Source: Eurosta solidaginis
Taxonomy: Eukaryota > Arthropoda > Insecta > Diptera > Tephritidae
Length of the DNA stretch: 64,000 nucleotides
Direction: 5' to 3'
Assembly: GCF_040869045.1 (NCBI RefSeq)
Contig: NC_090323.1
Coordinates: 174,986,083 to 175,050,082, forward strand
This document shows positions 37,385 through 50,509 of the stretch, piece by piece (positions within the stretch are counted from its first letter, which is position 1; the number at the start of each line of letters is the position of its first letter). The notes beneath the pieces are model-generated. The model was not told the DNA's origin. It ran no database searches and saw only the letters and a program-made list of their open reading frames with translations. Made by a program: the position numbers and the translations under genes.

Positions 37385-40300
37385 TTGTTTAAACTTTTCC
37401 CAATTTTTTAAATAAAATTCGCTACGCTTTATTTAATTATTCAAAAGCATTTAATTAGTTAAAAACACTTGAAACGCCATAAGTCATAAATAAAATCAAA
37501 ACAGCCAAAAAATGTTCCATCTTCAGATCTGATGGCATTTAGAGATTTTACGCAACAAACAACTCTTATTTTTAACTAAATAAACTATTGTTATAAAGCC
37601 ATATGTCAGTGTGTAAACACTTTCTTCATAAACAAACAAAAAAACTCATAACAGTAAAGAAGATATACTTCCTATTGACTTACGTAGAATCTTTGTTGTT
37701 ATTCAAAAGTGTTAATTTAACGTTGTTTAAACTTTTCCAATTTTTTTAATAAAATTCGCTACGCTTCATTTGATTATTCAAAAGTCTTCAATTAGTCAAA
37801 AACACTTGAAACGCCATAAGTCATAAATATAATCAAACTAGCCTAAAATTTTTCCATCTTCAGATCTGATGGCATTTAGTGATTTTACGCAGCAAACAAC
37901 TCTTATTTTTAACTAAATAAACTATTGTTATAAAGCCATATGTCAGTGTGTAAACACTTTCTTCATTAACAAACAAAAAAATTCATAACAGTAAACAAGA
38001 TATACTTCCTATTGACTTACGTAGAATCTTTGTTGTTATTCAAAAGTGTTAATTTAACGTTGTTTAAACGTTTCCCAAATTTTTTAATAAAATTAGCTAC
38101 GCTTTATTTGATTATTCAAGAGCCCTTAATTAGTCAAAAACACTTGAAACGCCATAAGACATAAATATTATCAAATTAGCCTAAAAATTTTCCATCTTCA
38201 GATCTGATGGTATTTAGTGATTTTACGCAGCAAACAACTCTTATTTTTAACTAAATAAACTATTGTTATAAAGCCATATGTCAGTGTGTAAACACTTTCT
38301 TCATTAACAAACACAAAAAAATTCATAACAGTAAACAAGATATACCTTCTATTGACTTACGTAGAATCTTTGTTGTTATTCAAAAGTGTTAATTTAACGT
38401 TGTTTAAACGTTTCCAAAATTTTTTAATAAAATTAGCTACGCTTTATTTGATTATTCAAAAGCCCTTAATTAGTCAAAAACACTTGAAACGACATAAGTC
38501 ATAAATATTATCAAATTAGCCTAACAGTTTTCCATCTTCAGATCTGATGGCATTTAGTGATTTTACGCAGCAAACAACTCTTATTTTTAACTAAATAAAC
38601 TATTGTTATAAAGCCATATGTCAGTGTGTAAACACTTTCTTCATTAACAAACACAAAACAATTCATAACAGTAAACAAGATATACTTCCTATTGACATAC
38701 GTAGAATCTTTGTTGTTATTCAAAAGTGTTAACTTAACGTTGTTTAAACTTTTCCCAAATTTTTTAATAAAATTCGCTACGCTTTATTTGATTATTCAAA
38801 AGCCCTTAATTGGTCAAAAACACTTGAAACGCCATAAGTAATAAATATAATCAAAATAGCATACACATTTTTCATGTTCAGATCTGATGGCATTTAATGA
38901 TTTTACGCAGCAAACAACTCTTATTTTTAACTAAATAAACTATTGTTATAAAGCCATATGTCAGTGTGTAAACACTTTCTTCATTAACAAACACAAAAAA
39001 ATTCATAACAGTAAACAAGATATACTTCCTATTGACTTGCGTAGAATCCTTGTTGGTTTTCAAAATTGTTAATTTAACGTTGTTTAAACTTTTCCCAATT
39101 GTTTTAATAAAATTCGCTACGCTTTATTTGATTATTCAAAAGCCTTTAATTAGTCAAAAACACTTGAAACGCCATAAGTCATAAATATTATCAAATTAGC
39201 CTAAAAATTTTCCATCTTCAGATCTGATGGCATTTAGTGACTATTGTTATAAAGCCATATGTCAGTGTGTAAACACTTTCTTCATTAACAAACAAAAAAA
39301 TTCGTAACAGTAAACAGGATATACTTCCTATTGACTTACGTAGAATCTTTGTTGTTATTCAAAAGTGTTAATTTAACGTTGTTTAAACGTTTCCCAAATT
39401 TTTTAATAAAATTCGCTACGCTTTATTTGATTATTCAAAAGCCCTTAATTAGTCAAAAACACTTGAAACGCCATAAGTCATAAATATTATCAAATTAGCC
39501 TAAAAATTTTCCATCTTCAGATCTGGTGGCATTTAGTGGTTTTACGCAGCAAACAACTCTTATTTTTAACTAAATAAACTATTGTTATAAAGCCATATGT
39601 CAGTGTGTAAACACTTTCTTCATTAACAAACACAAAAAAATTCATAACAGTAAACAAGATATACTTCCTATTGACTTAAGTAAAATCTTTGTTGTTATTC
39701 AAAAGTGTCAATTTAACGTTGTTTAAACTTTTCCCAATTTTTTTAATAAAATTCGCTACGCTTTATTTGATTATTCAAAAGCCCTTAATTAGTCAAAAAC
39801 ACTTGAAATGCCATACGTCATAAATATAATCAAACTAGCCTAAAAATTTTCCACCTTCAGATCTAATGGCATTTAGTGACTATTGTTATAAAGCCGTATG
39901 TCAGTGTGTAAACATTTTCTTCATTAACAAACAAAAAAATTCATAACAGTAAACAAGATATACTACCTATTGACTTACGTAGAATCTTTGTTGTTATTCA
40001 AAAGTGTTAATTTAACGTTGTTTAAACTTTTCCCAATTTTTTTAATAAAATTCGCTACGCTTAATTGATTATTCAAAAGCCCTTAATTAGTCAAAAACAC
40101 TTGAAACGCCCTAAGACATAAATATTATCAAATTAACCTAAAAATTTTCCATCTTCAGATCTGATGGCACTTAGTGATTTTACGCAGCAAACAACTCTTA
40201 TTTTTAACTAAATAAACTATTGTTACAAAGCCATATGTCAGTGTGTAAACACTCCCTTCATTAACAAACACAAAAAAATCCGTAACAGTAAACAAGATAT

Positions 40301-43300
40301 ACTTCCTATTGACTTACGTAGAATCTTTGTTGTTATTCAAAAGTGTTAATTTAATGTTGTTTAAACGTTTCCCAAATTTTTTAATAAAATTAGCTACGCT
40401 TGATAAAATTAGCCTAAAAATTTTCCATCTTCAGATCTGATGGCATTTAGTGATTTTACGCAGCAAACAACTCTTATTTTTAACTAAATAAACTATTGTT
40501 ATAAAGCCATATGTCAGTGTGTAAACACTTTCTCCATTAAACACAAAACAATTCATAACAGTAAACAAGATATATTTCCTATTGACTTACGTAGAATCTT
40601 TGTTGTTATTCAAAAGTGTTAATTTAACGTTGTTTAAACTTTTCCAATTTTTTTAATAAAATTCGCTACGCTTTATTTGATTATTCAAAAGCCTTTAATT
40701 AGTCAAAAACACTTGACACGCCATAAGTCATAAATATAATCAAACTAGCCTAAAAATTTTCCATCCTCAGATCTGATGGCATTTAGAGATTTTACGCAGC
40801 AAACAACTCTTATTTTTAGCTAAATAAACTATTGTTATAAAGCCATATGTCAGTGTGTAAACACTTTCTTCATTAACAAACACAAAACAATTCATAACAG
40901 TAAACAAGATATACTTCCTACTGACTTACGTAGAATCTTTGTTGTTATTCAAAAGTGTTAAATTAACGTTGTTTAAACTTTTCCCAATTTTTTTAATAAA
41001 ATTCGCTACGCTTTATTTGATTATTCAAAAGCCTTTAATTAAGCAAACACACTTGAAACGCCATAAGTCATAAATATAATCAAACTAGCCTAAAAATTTT
41101 CCATCTTCAGATCTGATGGCATTTAGAGATTTTACGCAGCAAACAACTCTTATTTTTAACTAAATAAACTATTGTTATAAAGCCATATGTCAGTGTGTAA
41201 ACACTTTCTTCATAAACAAACAAAAAAACTCATAACAGTAAACAAGATATACTTCCTATTGACTTACGTAGAATCTTTGCTGTTATTTAAAAGTGTTAAT
41301 TTAACGTTGTTTAAATTTTCCCAAATTTTTTAATAAATTTCGTTACTCTATATTTGATTATTCAAAAGCCCTTAATTAGTCAAAAACACCTGAAGCGCCA
41401 TAAGTCATAAATATAATCAAAATAGCCTAAAAATTTTCCATCTTCAGATCTGATGGCACTTAGAGATTTTATGCAGCAAACAACTCTTATTTTGAACTAA
41501 ATAAACTATTGTTATAAAGCCATAGTCAGTGTGTAAACACTTTCCTCATTAACAAACAAAAAAAATTCATAACAGTAACCAAATTTTTTCCTATTGACAT
41601 ACGTAGAATCTTTGTTGTTATTCAAAAGTGTTAATTTAACGTTGTTTAAACTTTTCCCAAATTTTTTAATAAAATTCGCTACCCTTTATTTGATTATTCA
41701 AAAGCCCTTAATTAGTCAAAAACACTTGAAACGACATAAGTCATAAATATTATCAAATTAGCCTAAAAATTTTCCATCTTCAGATCTGATGGTATTTAGT
41801 GATTATACGCAGCAAACAACTCTTATTTTGAACTAAATAAACTATTGTTATAAAGCCATAGTCAGTGTGTAAACACTTTCCTCATTAACAAACAAAAAAA
41901 ATTCATAACAGTAACCAAATTTTTTCCTATTGACATACGTAGAATCTTTGTTGTTATTCAAAAGTGTTAATTTAACGTTGTTTAAACTTTTCCCAATTTT
42001 TTAAATAAAATTCGCTACGCTTTATTTAATTATTCAAAAGCATTTAATTAGTTAAAAACACTTGAAACGCCATAAGTCATAAATAAAATCAAAACAGCCA
42101 AAAAATGTTCCATCTTCAGATCTGATGGCATTTAGAGATTTTACGCAACAAACAACTCTTATTTTTAACTAAATAAACTATTGTTATAAAGCCATATGTC
42201 AGTGTGTAAACACTTTCTTCATAAACAAACAAAAAAACTCATAACAGTAAAGAAGATATACTTCCTATTGACTTACGTAGAATCTTTGTTGTTATTCAAA
42301 AGTGTTAATTTAACGTTGTTTAAACTTTTCCAATTTTTTTAATAAAATTCGCTACGCTTCATTTGATTATTCAAAAGTCTTCAATTAGTCAAAAACACTT
42401 GAAACGCCATAAGTCATAAATATAATCAAACTAGCCTAAAATTTTTCCATCTTCAGATCTGATGGCATTTAGTGATTTTACGCAGCAAACAACTCTTATT
42501 TTTAACTAAATAAACTATTGTTATAAAGCCATATGTCAGTGTGTAAACACTTTCTTCATTAACAAACAAAAAAATTCATAACAGTAAACAAGATATACTT
42601 CCTATTGACTTACGTAGAATCTTTGTTGTTATTCAAAAGTGTTAATTTAACGTTGTTTAAACGTTTCCCAAATTTTTTAATAAAATTAGCTACGCTTTAT
42701 TTGATTATTCAAGAGCCCTTAATTAGTCAAAAACACTTGAAACGCCATAAGACATAAATATTATCAAATTAGCCTAAAAATTTTCCATCTTCAGATCTGA
42801 TGGTATTTAGTGATTTTACGCAGCAAACAACTCTTATTTTTAACTAAATAAACTATTGTTATAAAGCCATATGTCAGTGTGTAAACACTTTCTTCATTAA
42901 CAAACACAAAAAAATTCATAACAGTAAACAAGATATACCTTCTATTGACTTACGTAGAATCTTTGTTGTTATTCAAAAGTGTTAATTTAACGTTGTTTAA
43001 ACGTTTCCAAAATTTTTTAATAAAATTAGCTACGCTTTATTTGATTATTCAAAAGCCCTTAATTAGTCAAAAACACTTGAAACGACATAAGTCATAAATA
43101 TTATCAAATTAGCCTAACAGTTTTCCATCTTCAGATCTGATGGCATTTAGTGATTTTACGCAGCAAACAACTCTTATTTTTAACTAAATAAACTATTGTT
43201 ATAAAGCCATATGTCAGTGTGTAAACACTTTCTTCATTAACAAACACAAAACAATTCATAACAGTAAACAAGATATACTTCCTATTGACATACGTAGAAT

Positions 43301-46300
43301 CTTTGTTGTTATTCAAAAGTGTTAACTTAACGTTGTTTAAACTTTTCCCAAATTTTTTAATAAAATTCGCTACGCTTTATTTGATTATTCAAAAGCCCTT
43401 AATTGGTCAAAAACACTTGAAACGCCATAAGTAATAAATATAATCAAAATAGCATACACATTTTTCATGTTCAGATCTGATGGCATTTAATGATTTTACG
43501 CAGCAAACAACTCTTATTTTTAACTAAATAAACTATTGTTATAAAGCCATATGTCAGTGTGTAAACACTTTCTTCATTAACAAACACAAAAAAATTCATA
43601 ACAGTAAACAAGATATACTTCCTATTGACTTGCGTAGAATCCTTGTTGGTTTTCAAAAGTGTTAATTTAACGTTGTTTAAACTTTTCCCAATTGTTTTAA
43701 TAAAATTCGCTACGCTTTATTTGATTATTCAAAAGCCTTTAATTAGTCAAAAACACTTGAAACGCCATAAGTCATAAATATTATCAAATTAGCCTAAAAA
43801 TTTTCCATCTTCAGATCTGATGGCATTTAGTGACTATTGTTATAAAGCCATATGTCAGTGTGTAAACACTTTCTTCATTAACAAACAAAAAAATTCGTAA
43901 CAGTAAACAGGATATACTTCCTATTGACTTACGTAGAATCTTTGTTGTTATTCAAAAGTGTTAATTTAACGTTGTTTAAACGTTTCCCAAATTTTTTAAT
44001 AAAATTCGCTACGCTTTATTTGATTATTCAAAAGCCCTTAATTAGTCAAAAACACTTGAAACGCCATAAGTCATAAATATTATCAAATTAGCCTAAAAAT
44101 TTTCCATCTTCAGATCTGGTGGCATTTAGTGGTTTTACGCAGCAAACAACTCTTATTTTTAACTAAATAAACTATTGTTATAAAGCCATATGTCAGTGTG
44201 TAAACACTTTCTTCATTAACAAACACAAAAAAATTCATAACAGTAAACAAGATATACTTCCTATTGACTTAAGTAAAATCTTTGTTGTTATTCAAAAGTG
44301 TCAATTTAACGTTGTTTAAACTTTTCCCAATTTTTTTAATAAAATTCGCTACGCTTTATTTGATTATTCAAAAGCCCTTAATTAGTCAAAAACACTTGAA
44401 ATGCCATACGTCATAAATATAATCAAACTAGCCTAAAAATTTTCCACCTTCAGATCTAATGGCATTTAGTGACTATTGTTATAAAGCCGTATGTCAGTGT
44501 GTAAACATTTTCTTCATTAACAAACAAAAAAATTCATAACAGTAAACAAGATATACTACCTATTGACTTACGTAGAATCTTTGTTGTTATTCAAAAGTGT
44601 TAATTTAACGTTGTTTAAACTTTTCCCAATTTTTTTAATAAAATTCGCTACGCTTAATTGATTATTCAAAAGCCCTTAATTAGTCAAAAACACTTGAAAC
44701 GCCCTAAGACATAAATATTATCAAATTAACCTAAAAATTTTCCATCTTCAGATCTGATGGCACTTAGTGATTTTACGCAGCAAACAACTCTTATTTTTAA
44801 CTAAATAAACTATTGTTACAAAGCCATATGTCAGTGTGTAAACACTCCCTTCATTAACAAACACAAAAAAATCCGTAACAGTAAACAAGATATACTTCCT
44901 ATTGACTTACGTAGAATCTTTGTTGTTATTCAAAAGTGTTAATTTAATGTTGTTTAAACGTTTCCCAAATTTTTTAATAAAATTAGCTACGCTTGATAAA
45001 ATTAGCCTAAAAATTTTCCATCTTCAGATCTGATGGCATTTAGTGATTTTACGCAGCAAACAACTCTTATTTTTAACTAAATAAACTATTGTTATAAAGC
45101 CATATGTCAGTGTGTAAACACTTTCTCCATTAAACACAAAACAATTCATAACAGTAAACAAGATATATTTCCTATTGACTTACGTAGAATCTTTGTTGTT
45201 ATTCAAAAGTGTTAATTTAACGTTGTTTAAACTTTTCCAATTTTTTTAATAAAATTCGCTACGCTTTATTTGATTATTCAAAAGCCTTTAATTAGTCAAA
45301 AACACTTGACACGCCATAAGTCATAAATATAATCAAACTAGCCTAAAAATTTTCCATCCTCAGATCTGATGGCATTTAGAGATTTTACGCAGCAAACAAC
45401 TCTTATTTTTAGCTAAATAAACTATTGTTATAAAGCCATATGTCAGTGTGTAAACACTTTCTTCATTAACAAACACAAAACAATTCATAACAGTAAACAA
45501 GATATACTTCCTACTGACTTACGTAGAATCTTTGTTGTTATTCAAAAGTGTTAAATTAACGTTGTTTAAACTTTTCCCAATTTTTTTAATAAAATTCGCT
45601 ACGCTTTATTTGATTATTCAAAAGCCTTTAATTAAGCAAACACACTTGAAACGCCATAAGTCATAAATATAATCAAACTAGCCTAAAAATTTTCCATCTT
45701 CAGATCTGATGGCATTTAGAGATTTTACGCAGCAAACAACTCTTATTTTTAACTAAATAAACTATTGTTATAAAGCCATATGTCAGTGTGTAAACACTTT
45801 CTTCATAAACAAACAAAAAAACTCATAACAGTAAACAAGATATACTTCCTATTGACTTACGTAGAATCTTTGCTGTTATTTAAAAGTGTTAATTTAACGT
45901 TGTTTAAATTTTCCCAAATTTTTTAATAAATTTCGTTACTCTATATTTGATTATTCAAAAGCCCTTAATTAGTCAAAAACACCTGAAGCGCCATAAGTCA
46001 TAAATATAATCAAAATAGCCTAAAAATTTTCCATCTTCAGATCTGATGGCACTTAGAGATTTTATGCAGCAAACAACTCTTATTTTGAACTAAATAAACT
46101 ATTGTTATAAAGCCATAGTCAGTGTGTAAACACTTTCCTCATTAACAAACAAAAAAAATTCATAACAGTAACCAAATTTTTTCCTATTGACATACGTAGA
46201 ATCTTTGTTGTTATTCAAAAGTGTTAATTTAACGTTGTTTAAACTTTTCCCAAATTTTTTAATAAAATTCGCTACCCTTTATTTGATTATTCAAAAGCCC

Positions 46301-46570
46301 TTAATTAGTCAAAAACACTTGAAACGACATAAGTCATAAATATTATCAAATTAGCCTAAAAATTTTCCATCTTCAGATCTGATGGTATTTAGTGATTATA
46401 CGCAGCAAACAACTCTTATTTTGAACTAAATAAACTATTGTTATAAAGCCATAGTCAGTGTGTAAACACTTTCCTCATTAACAAACAAAAAAATTCATAA
46501 CAGTAACCAAATTTTTTCCTATTGACATACGTAGAATCTTTGTTGTTATTCAAAAGTGTTAATTTAACGT
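37385..46570 (+). repeat. Near-perfect tandem duplication, 4,593-bp unit
   Basis: Unit 1 (about 37385-41977) and unit 2 (about 41978-46570) match at a constant 4,593-bp offset at every landmark I checked. These include a truncated monomer (GCTTGATAAAATTAGCC at 40398 and 44991), CCACCTTCAGATCTAATGG at 39851 and 44444, and CATAGTCAGTG at 41521 and 46114. I noticed one substitution (near 39065/43658) and one single-base deletion near 46485. Identity is therefore close to complete over about 13-14 monomers. Confidence 0.88.
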
Positions 46571-47899
46571 TGTTTAAACTTTTCCCAAATTTTTTAATAA
46601 AATTCGCTACCCTTTATTTGATTATTCAAAAGCCCTTAATTAGTCAAAAACACTTGAAACGACATAAGTCATAAATATTATCAAATTAGCCTAAAAATTT
46701 TCCATCTTCAGATCTGATGGCATTTAGTGATTTTACGCAGCAAACAACTCTTATTTTTAACTAAATAAACTATTGTTATAAAGCCATATGTCAGTGTGTA
46801 AACACTTTCTTCATTAACAAACACAAAAAAATCCATAACAGTAAACAAGATATACTTCCTATTGACTTATGTAGAATCTTTGTTGTTATTCAAAAGTGTT
46901 AATTTAACGTTGTTTAAAATTTCCAAATTTTTTTAATAAAATTAGCTACGCTTTATTTGATTATTCAAAAGCCCTTAATTAGTCAAAAACACTTGAAACG
47001 CCATAAGTCATAAATATTATCAAATTAGCCTAAAAATTTTCCATCTTCAGATCTGATGGCATTTAGTGATTTTACGCAGCAAACAACTCTTATTTTTAAC
47101 TAAATAAACTATTGTTATAAAGCCATATGTCAGTGTGTAAACACTTTCTTCATTAACAAACACAAAAAAATTCATAACAGTAAACAAGATATACTTCCTA
47201 TTGACTTACGTAGAATCTTTGTTGTTATTCAAAAGTGTTAATTTAACGTTGTTTAAACGTTTCCAAAATTTTTTAATAAAATTAGCTACGCTTTATTTGA
47301 TTATTCAAAAGCCCTTAATTAGTCAAAAACACTTGAAACGACATAAGTCATAAACATTATCAAATTAGCCTAACAATTTTCCATCTTCAGATCTGATGGC
47401 ATTTAGTGATTTTACGCAGCAAACAACTCTTATTTTTAACTAAATAAACTATTGTTATAAAGCCATATGTCAGTGTGTAAACACTTTCTTCATAAACAAA
47501 CAAAAAAACTCATAACAGTAAACAAGATATACTTCCTATTGACTTACGTAGAATCTTTGCTGTTATTTAAAAGTGTTAATTTAACGTTGTTTAAATTTTC
47601 CCAAATTTTTTAATAAATTTCGTTACTCTATATTTGATTATTCAAAAGCCCTTAACTAGTCAAAAACACCTGAAGCGCCATAAGTCATAAATATAATCAA
47701 AATAGCCTAAAAATTTTCCATCTTCAGATCTGATGGCATTTAGAGATTTTATGCAGCAAACAACTCTTATTTTGAACTAAATAAACTATTGTTATAAAGC
47801 CATAGTCAGTGTGTAAACACTTTCCTCATTAACAAACAAAAAAAATTCATAACAGTAACCAAATTTTTTCCTATTGACATACGTAGAATCTTTGTTGTT

Positions 47900-50420
47900 A
47901 TTCAAAAGTGTTAATTTAACGTTGTTTAAACTTTTCCCAAATTTTTTAATAAAATTCGCTACCCTTTATTTGATTATTCAAAAGCCCTTAATTAGTCAAA
48001 AACACTTGAAACGGCATAGGTCATAAATATTATCAAATTAGCCTAAAAATTTTCCATCTTCAGATCTGATGGTATTTAGTGATTATACGCAGCAAACAAC
48101 TCTTATTTTGAACTAAATAAACTATTGTTATAAAGCCATAGTCAGTGTGTAAACACTTTCCTCATTAACAAACAAAAAAAATTCATAACAGTAACCAAAT
48201 TTTTTCCTATTGACATACGTAGAATCTTTGTTGTTATTCAAAAGTGTTAATTTAACGTTGTTTAAACTTTTCCCAAATTTTTTAATAAAATTCGCTACCC
48301 TTTATTTGATTATTCAAAAGCCCTTAATTAGTCAAAAACACTTGAAACGACATAAGTCATAAATATTATCAAATTAGCCTAAAAATTTTCCATCTTCAGA
48401 TCTGATGGCATTTAGTGATTTTACGCAGCAAACAACTCTTATTTTTAACTAAATAAACTATTGTTATAAAGCCATATGTCAGTGTGTAAACACTTTCTTC
48501 ATTAACAAACACAAAAAAATCCATAACAGTAAACAAGATATACTTCCTATTGACTTATGTAGAATCTTTGTTGTTATTCAAAAGTGTTAATTTAACGTTG
48601 TTTAAAATTTCCAAATTTTTTTAATAAAATTAGCTACGCTTTATTTGATTATTCAAAAGCCCTTAATTAGTCAAAAACACTTGAAACGCCATAAGTCATA
48701 AATATTATCAAATTAGCCTAAAAATTTTCCATCTTCAGATCTGATGGCATTTAGTGATTTTACGCAGCAAACAACTCTTATTTTTAACTAAATAAACTAT
48801 TGTTATAAAGCCATATGTCAGTGTGTAAACACTTTCTTCATTAACAAACAAAAAAATTCATAACAGTAAACAAGGTATACTTCCTATTGACTTACGTAGA
48901 ATCTTTGTTGTTATTCAAAAGTGTTAATTTAACGTTGTTTAAACGTTTCCCAAATTTTTTAATAAAATTAGCTACGCTTTATTTGATTATTCAAAAGCCC
49001 TTAATTAGTCAAAAACACTTGAAACGCCATAAGACATAAATATTATCAAATTAGCCTAAAAATTTTCCATCTTCAGATCTGATGGTATTTAGTGATTATA
49101 CGCAGCAAACAACTCTTATTTTTAACTAAATAAACTATTGTTATAAAGCCATATGTCAGTGTGTAAACACTTTCTTCATTAACAAACACAAAAAAATTCA
49201 TAACAGTAAACAAGATATACTTCCTATTGACTTACGTAGAATCTTTGTTGTTATTCAAAAGTGTTAATTTAACGTTGTTTAAACGTTTCCAAAATTTTTT
49301 AATAAAATTAGCTACGCTTTATTTGATTACTCAAAAGCCCTTAATTAGTCAAAAACACTTGAAACGACATAAGTCATAAACATTATCAAATTAGCCTAAC
49401 AATTTTCCATCTTCAGATCTGATGGCATTTAGTGATTTTACGCAGCAAACAACTCTTATTTTTAACTAAATAAACTATTGTTATAAAGCCATATGTCAGT
49501 GTGTAAACACTTTCTTCATTAACAAACACAAAACAATTCATAACAGTAAACAAGATATACTTCCTATTGACATACGTAGAATCTTTGTTGTTATTCAAAA
49601 GTGTTAACTTAACGTTGTTTACCCTTTTCCCAAATTTTTTAATAAAATTCGCTGCGCTTTATTTGATTATTCAAAAGCCCTTAATTGGTCAAAAACACTT
49701 GAAACGCCATAAGTAATAAATATAATCAAAATAGCATACATATTTTCCATGTTCAGATCTGATGGCATTTAGTGATTTTACGCAGCAAGCAACTCTTATT
49801 TTTAACTAATTAAATTATTGTTATAAAGCCATATGTCAGTGTGTAAACACTTTCTTCATTAACAAACACAAAAAAATTCATAACAGTAAACAAGATATAC
49901 TTCCTATTGACTTACGTAGAATCTTTGTTGTTATTCAAAAGTGTTAATTTAACGTTGTTTAAACGTTTCGCAAATTTTTTAATGAAATTAGCTACGCTTT
50001 ATTTGATTATTCAAAAGCCCATAATTAGTCATAAATATTATCAAATTAGCCTAAAAATTTTCCATCTCCAGATCTGATGGCATTTAGTGTTTTTACGCAG
50101 CAAAAAACTCTTATTTTTAACTAAATAAACTATTGTTATAAAGCCATATGTCAGTGTGTAAACATTTTCTTCATTAACAAACACAAAAAAATGCATAACA
50201 GTAAACAAGATATACTTCCTATTGACTTACGTAGAATCTTTGTTGTTATTCAAAAGTGTTAATTTAACCTTGTTTAAACGTTTCCCAAATTTTTTAATAA
50301 AATTAGCTACGCTTTATTTGATTATTCAAAGGCCCTTAATTAGTCAAAAACACTTGAAACGACATAAGTCATAAATATTATCAAATTAGCCTAACATTTT
50401 TCCATCTTAAGATCTGATGG
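47900..50420 (+). repeat. Higher-order segment shared with 55280-57800 (7,384-bp offset)
   Basis: Landmarks at 48871/56255 (CAAGGTATACTTCC) and at 49598-49680 and 56982-57064 (GTTTACCCTTTTCCC, CGCTGCGC) lie 7,384 bp apart, as do neighbouring monomers. The downstream copy is the one interrupted by the hAT-like element. Confidence 0.75.
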
Positions 50421-50509
50421 CATTTAGTGATTTTACGCAGCAAACAATTCTTATTTTTAACTAAATAAACTATTGTTATAAAGCCATATGTCAGTGTGTA
50501 AACACTTTC

